In this document: piece after piece, positions 37,817 to 49,372 of the stretch
Numbering within the stretch: position 1 is the stretch's first letter
How the letters are laid out: each line of letters starts with the position of its first letter
Assembly: GCA_001792895.1 (NCBI GenBank)
Contig: MARA01000054.1
Span: forward strand, 124,001 to 188,000
DNA from: Lentinus brumalis
Taxonomy: Eukaryota; Basidiomycota; Agaricomycetes; Polyporales; Polyporaceae
Length of the DNA: 64,000 nt
Reading direction: 5' to 3'
The notes under the pieces: model-generated
What the model saw: the letters and a program-made list of their open reading frames with translations, nothing else
Database searches by the model: none
Told to the model about the DNA's origin: nothing
Translations under genes and position numbers: made by a program

Positions 37817-38391
37817 ATGCGCTACTCTGCCACCCTCCTTGCTGCTGCCTTCATTGCGACGTCCAAGTACGCGCAGGCCCTGACCGTGTCGGGCGGTGAC
37901 GGTATGTTAGTTCCCTGGGATCTCGTCCGGGCTCACTCGTGCCCACTGGCTTCTGATGCCTGTCTGCCACAGCGACGGTCTTCAACCCTTCCACCGGCGC
38001 GTGCGGTTTCTTCAACACTGGTGACGACTTCGTAGTCGGTATCGACTTCTTCAGTTTCAGCAGCCTCCCGATTGCTGGTGTTTCTACAACGTAAGCACTT
38101 CTCTATATCCGCTCTCGTCGATGTCCTCCATCCCGCGCCCCCAATGCTACAACACACTCTCTCCTGGCCATCGCTTTTGAGTCTTCATGCTGAGTCAGTC
38201 CTCATAGGAGTCCCCTTTGCGGCCAGCAGATGATTATCTCTGCTCCTGGCGGCAAGACAGTCACCGCTACCATTGTCGATGTCTGTTCTGGCTGCAGAAA
38301 GGGCAGCGTCGTGCTGTCGCCGGCGGCGTTCGGCCAGATCATCACCTCCGACGTCGACCTGGTTGACGGGATCAGCTGGACCGTCGTTTGA
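37817..38391 (+). CDS. Small secreted RlpA-like double-psi beta-barrel protein 1
   Basis: Three exons in phase (37817-37901, 37973-38090, 38208-38391); 128 aa. A signal peptide (about residues 1-21, cleaved after YAQA) leads into a single RlpA-like/barwin-like double-psi beta-barrel. Four cysteines sit in the family positions GACGFF, PLCGQQM and DVCSGCRKG, followed by VVLSPAAF and the closing GISWTVV. Proteins of this type are related to expansins and barwin domains; in fungi many are small secreted proteins with unknown substrate, some acting on cell walls or as protease inhibitors. The catalytic-type Asp before CSGC is present. It shares exon structure and intron phases (1 and 2) with the genes at 42204 and 53071, and an F-box gene follows 650 bp downstream. 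Confidence 0.9.
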
Positions 38392-39040
38392 CCGGAATGT
38401 TCATGGAGATCGTGCTTCGTGACTGTTGCAGATTGTGTACGAGTACCATGCCTATCGGCTTGAATCTTAGCAGTCGTGGTACAGATCGAACTCGCTCGCC
38501 GATATGGACGAGCGAAGGAGGGCGGGATACTTAAGGCTTGTGCTAGTACTCATGATCTTATTCTCCTACGGGTGTACGAGTACAGTAGCGTTCCTACTGC
38601 GTTGCAGCCCACTTCAAACACATACCTGCTCGACGCAGCAGCCTGCAAGAGTGATCCGGAATTTGCCGACCTACAGTGGGCGCGCCGGTAGGGCGCTTGT
38701 GAGTGTCTCCTCCCGACCATGACTTACTGATAGCAGGTATACTCAAGAAGGTACCGGGTCATGTCAGTCCAGATTGACGAGTAAGTATACCCGGACTCAC
38801 GAATTGAACAGACCTAGCGCACGTCTCCCGTTCTTCCCGGACGACGCGAGGCCTTGGTAAGTAAGTACTTGTTGCCGGAACCTCAGGCTGCGCAACAGAC
38901 GAGCAAGAGAATTACACATAGCACACGCGATTGAAGGACCACTCAGCTCTCCTTTCTACGCGCTTCCGACACCGGAATGTAACTGCTCTGCCTCTCTTCA
39001 TCACTGGCACTCATGACTCACGCGAGATGATCTGTCGCAG
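38392..39040. other. Intergenic region between RlpA-like 1 and F-box 1
   Basis: No gene recognised. Splice-like words (GGTATACT near 38735, AAGTATAC near 38783, GGTAAGTAAGTAC near 38873) suggest remnants of older, intron-rich sequence. The F-box start is preceded by TGTCGCAG, similar to CGGCAG before the other F-box copies. Confidence 0.45.
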
Positions 39041-40484
39041 ATGGATGCTCTGGAGTGTAACGAGGCCAATCCTTGCCGGCTCCCTGCCGAGCTGACGGAC
39101 AGTATCATTGAACATCTTCAGGACGACTTTGAGTCCCTTCAAGCGACCGCTCTCGTCTCACGTTCGTGGCTTCCATGCTCTCAACATCACCTTTTTTCCA
39201 CGACATCCTGCCAACTCGCACGGCCAGGGAGGCACCTTACAGACTTCCTGGCGTGGTTGTCCATCGAGGAGTATGCCAAGGCTCACATTTTTAGACTCGC
39301 CATCGAGGGAGATTTTAAGACGAATAGGATGGGAGATCGCCCGGAGATCTCTGTGCATGACGTGGAGAGCGCGATCAAGCAGCTCACATCCCTCGTTGCC
39401 CTCATCGTTCGCGGCGTCACACTGTCGTCTCGGAACCCTGTCAACGTGGTCTCCCGGTCACCTACGTTTCACATCCTGTCCTTTCTGTGGCTGCTGTCCG
39501 TTGCCACTGACGACAACTCATTTTATCTTCTTCTAGAACTATTGTCGCTGTTCTCCGAGATTGAGCAGCTTACGGCTTACGATCTGGAATGCGTATGCGA
39601 CTCTGATCTCGCCATGGCTCCTTCGGTACACGCTACTCCGAACCTGAATGCTCCTACCGTGCGCGAACTCTACTTGGGCTCAACTTCCACGAATGCGCGA
39701 TGGAGTGGTTATCGGGGGATCGTCCATCTTTCACATCACTCGCAGCCCAAGTGGCACTTGAAGGCGTTGTCGCTCCTGTTTTCTAGTAAAGCGCTCTACG
39801 ACGTCCTAGACGACCTCCTCCCGGACTGCAAGAGCAGCTTGAGGTGTCTGACTATCCTACTGCCGGTCTATGCATTGATGCCTCTGATTGACCTCAACAG
39901 CATCGTCGGCCCGCATGGTACGCCTGTCTATTGTGCATTATCGCAGCTGTGTGAGGCTAACGCTATCGACTCTAGTCTTAATTTCTACGGAACGGGGATG
40001 GACACCTGCGAGCCTTGACGTTTGCATGTCCCTCGAATGTTTGGAAATCTCGTTCCAGACCATTCCCACCGACCCGGAAATGGATGCGATATCACGAGTT
40101 CCATGCAACTACGCACTCGCACTCCACTCAGCGATGCTGCTGACGACATCTCCAACCCTCCGCACCGTCAGGCTGCTTTTCGAATACATGGGAGATTACG
40201 ATCACGGTGCAATCGACCTCCTCGCGGGGCTCGGGAGCTGGAGTATGTTGGACGACACGCTGCGTCACCTGGAGCAGGCTGTCGTTGTTTGTGTCATGCA
40301 GCACGTCAGCTTCATGGCCATGAACGACATGTCTTTCCACCGCCTCTCCCGTATAGCGGTGGAGCAGGACGTCCTCCATGGGGAGACCGACTGGCGTGTT
40401 GCGCTACTGAAGAAGGTGCTTCCGAAGACCCAGGCTAGCGGGAGGTTGGAGTTCTGGAGCATGGGTGCATGGGTGCGCACGTAG
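39041..40484 (+). CDS. F-box-like protein 1
   Basis: Two exons, 39041-39917 and 39976-40484, with a 58-bp phase-1 intron; 461 aa. The N terminus is an Agaricomycete-type F-box: CRLPAELTDSIIEHL, then LQATALVSRSWLPCSQHHLF (residues about 11-50). F-box proteins bind Skp1 and recruit substrates to SCF ubiquitin ligases; the target is unknown. The rest is the leucine-rich-repeat-like body common in this expansion, ending in LLKKVLPKTQASGRLEF. Fungal F-box expansions evolve quickly and have unknown partners. The intron position and phase are identical in the copies at 56386 and 58275, and the gene gives the full-length reference for the fragments at 40917 and 55619. Confidence 0.88.
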
Positions 40485-40916
40485 TCAGTGCTCGACGACG
40501 TAGTGAGCAAGCAGTGGGTGGCCTACCGCTTCTCGACTGCGCCGTGTTCGCGTACTGATTTTGAGCTGGTAGTGACTTTCCGAGCGCAATTATCGAGCAC
40601 TGAGCCTGTACTCGAGTACAACCAACGTTCCTGTGGATGGAAGCGCGTTCGGCGGAGAAGAATGTCACTGCTGGGGTTGCGGGTAGCGCTGACACGTCTC
40701 CCGATACTTCCCGAAGCAGTCGGACACGAGGTCTACAACTTCTGCCGGTAAGTTCCTCCCTGATTTCCCGGAGTCCTTGACATGGCTCGGCATGTCGACG
40801 CCTCTATGCCTCTCAGCAGCCAACGACACTCCAGACGACTACCAAGGTATGTCCATGTTCACGCAATTCACTTCGGCCATCCACTGAGCTCATATGGTCA
40901 ACTCTGCAACGCCCAG

Positions 40917-41371
40917 TTTCGAGTCTTCGCCGGTGTCATTTGTTAGAAACGTTGGACTTATACTTCACCATCATGCCCGTATTGCCCGAGGCAGACATTC
41001 GCATGTTCTGCGACCAGGACTTGGCCCTCAACTCTGCGATCCTGCTTGCCGCACCTCCTACCCTCCGCATGGTCCGGATCACGTTGGACGCGGAGAAGTG
41101 CGACTCGGACCCGATCCGGTCGCTGGCCGGGCTGTCGAATTGGGGCAGACTAGATGATGCGCTCTGTCGACTGGAGCGCGCGGAGGTCGTCTGCATGATG
41201 GTTCTGGACTTCGGAGTCGTGCTCGACAATTCCGCTCGCACTGGTCTCCTCGAGCTGGCGTCCGAAACCATTGGCGGGGACTCGGACGAGCGCATGCCAC
41301 TCCCGAAAAGGGTGCTGCCAATGACGGAGGCTAGTGGTCGGCTGAAGTTCCAAGCACTATCTGTGGGTTGA
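40917..41371 (+). pseudogene. F-box family remnant, exon 2 only
   Basis: The frame from 40917 matches the second exon of the F-box genes: SSLRRCHLLETLDLYF, then LLAAPPTLRMVRIT, LAGLSNWGRLDDALCRLE and VLPMTEASGRLKFQ up to a normal stop. The acceptor CAG at 40914-40916 is intact with the correct phase, but no exon 1 or F-box lies upstream. It was left by a partial duplication or by loss of the 5' half. It resembles the F-box 3 C terminus more than F-box 1. Confidence 0.85.
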
Positions 41372-42081
41372 CATGCACGTGGAGAGGTGGCTACGAAATT
41401 CAGCGGTGAGTATTATACTCCAGGATATTGCTATACAACAATATTTGACTTACCGCGTTAGATGACCTACAGGTCCGGCATTGCCTATGGGTTCCTGACC
41501 GAGACATCGTTCATCCTCGATACTGACATATCCCCATGCCCTTTTCGAGGTCGTGTCGCGCTCGCTTTCCGGCCCATCTGCAACAGTCGTCCCTCTCATG
41601 CACACCAGTTGCCCTACACATTGTACACAAGGACTAGTACTCATATGCGCTGCGTATGTATCAATATTGAAACGCGTCATTTTCTCAGGGTGGCAAAGTG
41701 CGTCCGCAGATCCCATGGACGGCGACAGGCGGCGAGTAGACGTGCGTGCAGGCGTCGTTACAGCGAAGCCTTCCGCAGGCTGCATCATGCTTACGTCTGC
41801 GAGCTCTTTGCAAAAACTGTTTAACAGGAATCGCATTCCCGTATACAACGAGTGCTGGTGCGTTCCGACGAGACATCTCCTACAGATCTATTCCGTCACC
41901 ATGACTGCAGCGCATCAGCACAGGACTCTAGTACCGCCTCCGACCGTCCGACGTCTGTGTTGCCCACGACAATCAGTCGACGCAATGCAGCTCATCTGAT
42001 GGCCGTACCTCGGAGCGCTGCCGGGTACGATGCATCATGACATGGCCGCCTGGACGTGCGCCTCCTCAGCACGCACCAACG
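41372..42081. other. Intergenic region upstream of RlpA-like gene 2
   Basis: No gene recognised. Open frames on both strands have no similarity. The region ends at the core promoter of the next gene. Confidence 0.55.
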
Positions 42082-42120
42082 TATATAAGGAGGGCCGTCT
42101 ACGGCTCGAGTTCTTCAGTT
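42082..42120 (+). promoter_or_regulatory. Core promoter of RlpA-like gene 2
   Basis: TATATAA at 42082 is followed about 33 bp later by TTCTTCAGT, 122 bp before the ATG. CTCGAG precedes the initiator, as it does at RlpA-like gene 3. Confidence 0.7.
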
Positions 42121-42203
42121 TGCAACTCACCTTCGCTTTCCATCACAATTCTTTTTTTGGCCCGGTGCCTTTCCCCACTCCGTACTCTCTTATCATCTTC
42201 ACC

Positions 42204-42740
42204 ATGCGCTTCTCCGCTGTCCTCCTTGCTGCCCTCTCCGCTGCCACCTTCGGCTACGCCCAGTCCATGTCGGGCGGTGATGGTACGTTGCCTCTCCACT
42301 TCGGACGTTCCCTTGAACCGATGCTGATTGTGTTCGGTGTTTGCAGCGACGTTCTACTCCGCTGGCCTCGGTTCGTGCGGTTTCTTCAACACCGACGCCG
42401 ACTTCATTGTCGCCGTCGACGTCGCCACCATCACCAGCTTCCCCGGCGCTGGAGCCAACCCGAACGCGTGAGTCTCAGCTCTATCCCGTGTCCCAATCCC
42501 GACTGCACCCTGTCCTGTCGCATCTGCTTTTCAATGCTAATACCCATCTTCCACAGGAACCCGATGTGCGGTCGCCAAATGGTCGTCACGGGCCCCGACG
42601 GCAAGTCCGTCACGGTCACCGTAGCGGACACATGCCCCGGATGCGCGCCCGGCAGCGTCGACCTGACGCCGACGGCGTTCCAGCAGCTCGCCAGCCTGGA
42701 CGTCGGCCGTCTGCACGGCATCAGCTGGACCCTCGTCTAG
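42204..42740 (+). CDS. Small secreted RlpA-like double-psi beta-barrel protein 2
   Basis: Three exons (42204-42282, 42347-42467, 42557-42740); 127 aa, all joins in phase. The signal peptide ends near FGYAQS. The mature domain carries the four family cysteines (GSCGFF, MCGRQM, DTCPGC), SVDLTPTAFQQLA and the terminal HGISWTLV. It is the most regular member of the three and keeps the canonical CPGC motif. It is clearly paralogous to the genes at 37817 and 53071 (same exon lengths as the latter: 79, 121 and 184 nt). It has a strong TATA promoter, so high expression is likely. Confidence 0.92.
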   Translation: MRFSAVLLAALSAATFGYAQSMSGGDGTLPLHFGRSLEPMLIVFGVCSDVLLRWPRFVRFLQHRRRLHCRRRRRHHHQLPRRWSQPERVSLSSIPCPNPDCTLSCRICFSMLIPIFHRNPMCGRQMVVTGPDGKSVTVTVADTCPGCAPGSVDLTPTAFQQLASLDVGRLHGISWTLV

Positions 42741-43462
42741 AGGAGCAAGCGTATGATGATTATGACCGCTCATGACGATGTACGATGTGTAGGCAACTGT
42801 TACGAATTGTGATGAAAGTGAAACATAAGCATTGGCGGCGTGTGCGGTGTGATGTCTCCCGGACCTCATCTTGATATCGTCGCATTATTTAGGAGTTTTG
42901 GCCCTGCCGTCTCCCAAGCATGAAGAGGCCGAAGCTCGAGAGCGCATCGTCGATGGTTGAAAGTGCCCAAGCTCAGGTTCGAAATACATGCCGGCAGTTG
43001 CCGCCGCTCGTCACGCCGCCTCCGAACACGGTGAACCCCTCCTTCTCCTGATCAGTGATCGCATCCTTCCCATTGCTCAGTCGAACTCGTTTTTGCCTAC
43101 TAGCTGAGTAGTAAGTCGCCTCAGCATCAATGCTATGAAGTCGCCATGTAATCATCCACACATGATACGCCGAAAGTGAGTACAGACTCAAGAGCCAGCA
43201 CTGATTCATAATGTTGCGCTCTTGCGCGTTCAGGTTCCAGCACGACGCAGTGCCACGCTGTGCGTGCTACGGTGAGAGATGTGCACGCAGTCAGTAATGT
43301 GATGCGTACAACAGGAGAGACTTATGGCGCCTTCAGGCTGCATGGAAGCACACAATTCACCGGTCATCGAGAACTTGTAGTCATGAGGCAGATTTGTGGT
43401 TGCCTTACTCATACGTGTCCGAAGCCTGAAGGTCCGATGCTATGGAATCAGGCCGCATTATG

Positions 43463-43800
43463 GGTAGGCCGCAAAGCTGGTAGCGGGAAGATCCCAGAGC
43501 ACGAATGTTTCGTTAAAGCCGAATGCTCCTGCGGAGGGACGAACTGCATGTCTAGTGCGCCGTCCGAGATCGCTTACACAGCGTACGAGACCTCCATCGG
43601 TGGATCTGCGGCTAAAAGTCGATAGTGAGGTGAGTATATACCATATGTGTTTCCGACCGGAGAACTCACTTCCGCCGTCGCAGGAGTACGTGTCCTTGAC
43701 AAGGACTATGACCTGTCTACGGAGGCCTGTCACGGAGCGGAAACGCACCTTCAGCCAAAATGCGACTCGTCTGACAGTTGATCATTCGGTACGTCGTCAC
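43463..43800 (+). repeat. Paralogous segment downstream of RlpA-like 2 (partner at 54601-55140)
   Basis: It shares ordered blocks with 54601-55140: a GGTAGG...GGTAGC...AAGATCC stretch, GCTCCTGCGGAGGG against GCTCGTGCGGAGGG, GTGTTTCCGAC followed by CGTCGCAGGAGT, and TTGATCATTCGG against TTGATCAATCGG. The segment contains donor- and acceptor-like words, so it may be a decayed coding gene. It shows that duplication included DNA downstream of the secreted protein gene. Confidence 0.7.
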
Positions 43801-44427
43801 AAACAGTTGCTGGTCCTATTCCGAAAACCCCGACGATATGAGGCCGTCAGCTTCTCCCGGCGCACCCTGTGCAACCATTCGGCGCAACATACTGGGCAGG
43901 AACATATATCAAGCTCCGAGTCCGTTCTGGTCACTACTAGGACTCCATCTAAGCTTCATCACGAGTTTCTAACTACCGACGTCGGACAAGGACTTGTCGT
44001 TTGGTTGGCCTTCGTGATATAACCGTAAAACCTGGCTCTGAAATGCGGCGGTAAGTACCGACATCAGGAAATCCTCCCCCTGCGAAAGAGCGATACATTA
44101 GCGCGATCCCGGAGACAAGAGTGAAAATGGAGATAATCGCTTGCTTACCAGTAGCTAATTTGTACGTACATCGTTGAACTCGTAGAATGAGAGGGGAAAG
44201 GTATCCGCGCGTACAGAAAAAGCTGGGGAGGCAAGCGGACGCGGTATGTGCGACTCGATGCAGCGAGGAGTTTCGGCATCGGCAATATAGACGCCGCGAT
44301 GTCCGCAAGTGGCAGGTAGTGCTCACGGGCCTGTCTGGCCACTGCGGCACTGTACTCACAGAGCGGAACAAAAAGCCTGCATAGATGAGTTCTCATTCAT
44401 ATCAGGAACATCCCGGTGCACTCAGTT

Positions 44428-44500
44428 TTGCTTAGCGGTTAAAGCGCCGCCCTCAAGAGCCTGTATTTTGCGCACGGGCGTCCCGTAGTTCCCAATCGGG
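44428..44500 (+). other. tRNA-like A/B-box fragment
   Basis: TTGCTTAGCGGTTAAAGCG resembles the A box of class II (Leu/Ser) tRNAs, CTCAAG looks like a CAA anticodon region with complementary CGCCC/GGGCG arms, and GTTCCCAATC resembles a B box. There is no matching acceptor stem and no proper T arm, so it is not a working tRNA. It could be a SINE-like or decayed tRNA remnant, or chance. Confidence 0.25.
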
Positions 44501-45725
44501 AATTTGAGCGCTCCGTCACTTTGGGACTTCGCTCCGGACTCGTCGAGGTCGCTTCCTCTTGGACCACCACCACCACCACCGGCGTCGTCAACCTATCCTT
44601 GATATTCCCGACCTTCAAGTTTGCTTGTCTTTTTTGCACTACTTTGGGGGCTCCTGCAATTATCTAGCTCAGCTCTAGCCCGGACTACTTCGTACTGGAA
44701 GACTGCACTGTCGACGATCTCGAGGACTGGGTCAGGTCACGGATGGCATGGCACAAGGGTGCCAGGGCGGAGGAGGGCTGTCTACACATTACGGTAAGCC
44801 TACCCGGTCTCTTTTTTGGGCGGCAGAGTTGCGCATGCCATCAAACCTCGAGGCTGAACGGCTGACTGGGGTTGTTGTTGTCGTCGTCGGGCTGCTGCTG
44901 AATATGCGGGCTCCGCTTGCGAGACTGTGTCATGGGTTCTTATGTACGACTAGGTGCTCGCTGTTGACGTGCTGATGTCCCTCTGTAGCTCTCCTGGCGG
45001 CGCACGAGAGGCGCATGAGACTTGCAAGGAGATATGGACATGGCGGCGACTACTGTATCGCCATGGTCTTCAGCCCGCTCGTCTTCGGATCAGTCATCAG
45101 GAGAGATCGCGCTGCAGGTGAGTTTCTGTCCATTGATGTCAGGCCAGGACCCCCATGTCGAGCGTCCTCCAGACGACCGTTTGACGGTCCCCATCTCAAA
45201 CTACAACAGTGACATCTTGCCTTGCTATTCCTCGGGGTCGATACTCCTTTCCCGCACGAATTACCTTCTATGCTTACCATTTGCATCTTGTCACGTCCCG
45301 CCTACCTCTGGGTTCTCTCATGCTACCGTCTACCTCTACCTCTCTTCTCATGATATCGTCTATGGTTCTGCGATGCATATTTGCACCTTGTAACTCTGTT
45401 CTCGCACCTCGTACTCATACTGGCAACATGTTATTCGTATTTGTTGCGTCTTCTGCGTCTTCCTCGATTGTTACGTCTAGCGTCTGGATTGTTAGTTCTA
45501 GTGTCTGCGTCTAAGCAGTGTGTCTAGTTGAAGTTCGTCGTCCGTCTTTTTCTGGGTTCTGGTGTGTGATTAAGATCTACACTGCAAAGGATGTTCGGAC
45601 GGGTGGTGTTTTGGCGGGCATGTAAGGACGTTCGTAAGCATTCAGGCGTCCTTCGCGGCCCTTTGTTCAAGGCTCCAGTTTGGACATCGGACGCGAGCAG
45701 TGAGAAAGAATTGCTTGCGAAAGTT

Positions 45726-48700
45726 TCAATACAGAACTATATACATATGGCGGTCACTGAACGGGTTCACAAAGAATCCGGAGCACTCGTCGAGGATGTT
45801 ACTACTTGACCAGTCCCGTGGCACGATAGCCGGGAAGTCTGGAAGCAGGTGGCAGCTCCGTCGTATATTCCGCACCTCGACTATGCTGGCAAGGCGAGTC
45901 CCTGAACCGTCTGCCTCCTCCCGGAGCGAGCGAGAGACGCGGTACATGCCATGTGCTTGTCCAGGTTCGTCGAATGGTGTGAACCACTCGACATATGCGA
46001 GGAAGCCTGGGTCATCATCACCATGCCCGGTGAAGAACCGAGTGATACCCTTCGCCGGAATCCTGAACACGAGGTGGACTTGTCCCACCCGATATCCTGT
46101 TGGAAGCATGGTCAGTGTGTTGTCGGCGAGACTGACCGCCACCCGAAGACGCACCTGTGACTCCTGTATGGCGTCCAGTGCCATCATTGACAAGGACAGT
46201 GTCGAACCGGGATGGGACCACCCGCCCTTGGGTGTCAAGCCTCGACGGACGCATGTGTGCAACGTCGAGTAAGTCGTCTTCGGACAGGCCGAAGCCCTCG
46301 ATGTCATGAATCACGAACTTCAGCCGCTGCCAGACCGGGACCTTCAGGAAATTGAAGAAGAACCCTGCAAGGGCTCGCTCGACCTGATGCGCCGTGAGAT
46401 GCGGATTTTGACGGTGTATGATGAAGCGAGCCAGAGCGTCGCGGAAGAAAGGAGCACCATATTGTGCAGCCGCCTGTTCGAACGTGACAGCTCGAACGCT
46501 AGGATATTTTGTGAGATGAATGTCGGTACCAGAGATGGACGGAACAATGATCCCCTCGTAGTGCTTGGGCTGTGCAGCTGGATGAGCCTCAGGATTGATG
46601 TGTGCACCGTCAGACGGGACGAGGTTGTTGTGATGTGCGTGGGTGATCCACCAGTCAATGTACGATGTATGATGGTCGATCTTCTCTCGCCGTTCGAGCC
46701 ATACGGTCATCTGCGGAAATTCATCTTTATGATTGGTCGAGCGGTAAGCTTCTTTAGCGAAGTCAATGTGGAGTCGCTCGGTGTATTGGGAGTCGTAGTT
46801 GTCAGTGGTGCCGAACAACTTGATGGAGGGGGGTAGTGGTCGAGGGAGTGAAGCTTGGGGATCTCGAAGTTCCCTCGCACTCCAAGGTCAATGAAGACGC
46901 TCTTGTGATCGTGGAAGGTTTGCAGTGAGGCTCGGAGGCGTCGCAGTGTCTCCGAAGTGTGGACGGGGTACTGTGCCATATAGAGGAAGTCGAGAATCGC
47001 GCGGAGAGCACGGACAAGGCGGTAGGGCGAGGCGTTATTTGGGAGCTGGAGTCCGACGACAACTCCGAGGATAACGCGGCACATGTCGGCGTGTTCCTTG
47101 CCCGTCACGCGTTGGCGTTTGGTGATCCCCTGAGCAAAGTATCGCACCTGATGGTTAGGTGGTAGACGTCGACAGCGTGCGTCAATCTCCTCTGGACCAT
47201 AGGCATGCTTGAGCCAGGAGACGAAGTGCTTGATGACGCCCTGGTATAACTGATGGAGAATATCCGGGGTGATCGAGCGATAGATGTCGACGTATGGAAG
47301 GGATTCCCAGTACGGATGCTGGATGGGCTTGATCCCCGCTAGACGACATGCGCTGCAGATAGGGTCAGGGAGCGAGTGAGCAAGCAACATCGAGCAGAAG
47401 GGACCGTCAATAAGCGTACTGTGCGAACTCCTGCGGATCACCGTCAATCTTGCCAATTGCCTTCAGCACGTTCTCGAAATCGCGAAGCTTTGTGGGAGTA
47501 GGTGATGGTTCTCCGATGTCGCCAGGGGCGATTGGGCACTTGGGGCACTCGCCCTTCTTGCACCCAGTGACGAGCAATTGCTCGGGATAGTCGCCGACAT
47601 GCATAGCGAAGATCGGATGACCCCGATAGATTACGCCCTCACCGCTAGGAAGCTCTAGACCATTGACTCCGGCTGTCTCCAAAGGCCGCATGATGTGCTT
47701 GAGGCACGCATGGAAGAGGTTGGCATGCGTGCGACGGCGACCGGCTTTACTCGTGATGTGCTCGAGGTTAGAGGCGGGAAGGTATGCGAGTAGAATCTGG
47801 CCGTGACGAGACGGCTTGCATCGAACATGCTTGGGAAGGTTTCCAATCGTCATGTACACGGGGTACGCAGTGCGGTTGCCGAAAAGCGTGAGCTGAGTCT
47901 TGTCTGTGGATATGATGACGGGAATGATAGTCGCACCCGACTTCTTCTCCTGCTCGAGCTTCTCCTGTATAAGCCATTAAGCAAACACGGCCTTGATCAC
48001 CGATGAAGGAACCAACCTGAGTAGCCCACCACCATTCTCCTGTATGCAGATCGAAGTAGACTTGCATTTTATGCTCGGGATCTGCAAAATGGTGCTCCGG
48101 TGCAAAGACGAGTAAGCCGTTGAATTCAGGGTCCCCGAAGAGCGCCTTGATGCATTGTATGATGTCTCGGTAGAAGAGTTCGAAAGCTTCTCCAGCGACG
48201 ATGATGCGTTGGCGCATGAATCGCGGTCGGCTGGAGGATAGTTTCTTGTCTATGATTTCGTTCAACTGCGCAGATGATCTATACGAGAGACCCAGTCGCT
48301 CGGCCAGCTGTTATTCATTTTGGGGTGTGAGTACCCAGGTATCAACTGTGCAGGACGAATAATACGTACACCCTCAATGGCAAGAAGCTCTGAGACCGCG
48401 GTGGATCCAGGACCCCTCATCTTAGCCCACCGTGCAAACTCCCAGTCCAGCTTCGAGGCAAATGGTGCGTAAACTTCCTGATCATCTGCGGCATCCGCAA
48501 GCGACCTCATCGCCTCATAAGCAGACTGGACACGCTCGCGATCCGGTATAGGAGCACCAGCCTGAGCGCGTTCCGGGAACGGGTCAACGTGGGTCTTGGC
48601 ATGCAGATGGGCCTCTGCTCGCGCGCGGTCTTCACGGTCAAGAAGCGGTTGCTGTCCACTAGCTACGTGCTGATCTGGAGGCTGGTTTGGGATCCCCTGG

Positions 48701-49134
48701 GCTGGTGATGGCGGGATAGGAGGAGGAGGTTCCCACCAATCGTCGTCTGGGTCCGCTTCATCGTCGCCTATGTCGAAAGCGTGTGCCGCGGCGTCTTCCC
48801 CATCCTCATCCACTTCCACTTCACTCCTCTCGTCGAAATCGAGCTCGTCGAAGTCTGCATCTGTATAGTCGCCGAAGAGGTCACCCTCGAACTCAATCGG
48901 TGGACCTGCTTCGTCTACATCTTCCTCCTTGAATTCTTGATCTTGAGCTCCGTCGGCATAGTCGTTCTGAGCTTCGCGGAGGGCGGCACAGGCAGGTCGC
49001 TGAGTAGTGCTGAAATGCTTAGAATAGCCAGAGTGCGTGAAGAACTTATCGCAGCCTCTGCAATAGACAGACATTTGACCGACATGAGCGTAGAGTGCAA
49101 GAGTGCCAGAGATTATCTTGCAGAGCGATAACAT
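45726..49134 (-). CDS. Plavaka-family transposase, probably frameshifted
   Basis: Five exons on the minus strand: 49134-48370, 48307-48017, 47964-47420, 47352-46155 and 46096-45726, with canonical GT-AG introns. The start could also be the ATG at about 49074, directly before a C2H2-like finger (YCRGCDKFFTHSGYSKH...PAC). An acidic, Pro-rich linker follows, then family motifs GEWWWATQ, IISTDKTQLTLFGN, YPVYMTIGNLPK, WESLPYVDIYRSITPDILHQ, LHSLDHY, FGTTDNYDSQYTERLHIDF, AYVEWFTPF and FVNPFSDRHMY. Plavaka transposases are CACTA-related and abundant in Agaricomycetes. Between LHSLDHY and IKLFGTTDNY the frame shifts by one base in a CCCCCC run (about 46827-46835), where no intron fits. This is either an inactivating mutation or a homopolymer error; otherwise the gene is nearly complete. 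Confidence 0.87.
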
Positions 49135-49372
49135 AACCGATTAGATCGGACGACCCAAAACATATGCCTGCAGTGACAAGCGGTGGGCGTCAGGTCTCGA
49201 TGGCTCTGCGACGCGACGCGACCTGACGCGACTCTCGACAACGTACCAGCCTCTGTCCACCGGCCCTCGCGTACAAGCTCCGTCCGCGGGTGTTCTGGGC
49301 CGCATTCCACCACATTCCCATATAATCCCCGTTGTACTGCTCGCTAATGGTGCCTCTCTCGACTCTCTCAAC
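49135..49372. promoter_or_regulatory. Shared promoter region of the divergent Plavaka and DUF6532 genes
   Basis: Only 238 bp separate the two starts. CATATAATC at about 49319 is a TATA-like box placed about 50 bp before the DUF6532 ATG. The centre contains repeated GACGCGAC words (49211-49232). A common bidirectional promoter is likely. Confidence 0.5.

Larger units (their letters stand above)
42741..45725. other. Gene-poor region between RlpA-like 2 and the Plavaka gene
   Basis: No intact gene recognised. Bases 43463-43800 are paralogous to 54601-55140 (listed separately). Near 44428 there is a tRNA-like A-box fragment (listed). Bases 44560-44580 and 44868-44900 hold short CCA and GTT/GTC/CTG runs. 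Bases 45210-45540 are T/C-rich. The outer (left) end of the mobile element should lie somewhere before 45726, but I could not find it. Confidence 0.45.

Noticed and set aside
44428..44500. Working tRNA-Leu gene
   Set aside because: No complementary acceptor stem and no normal T arm; kept only as a low-confidence tRNA-like fragment.
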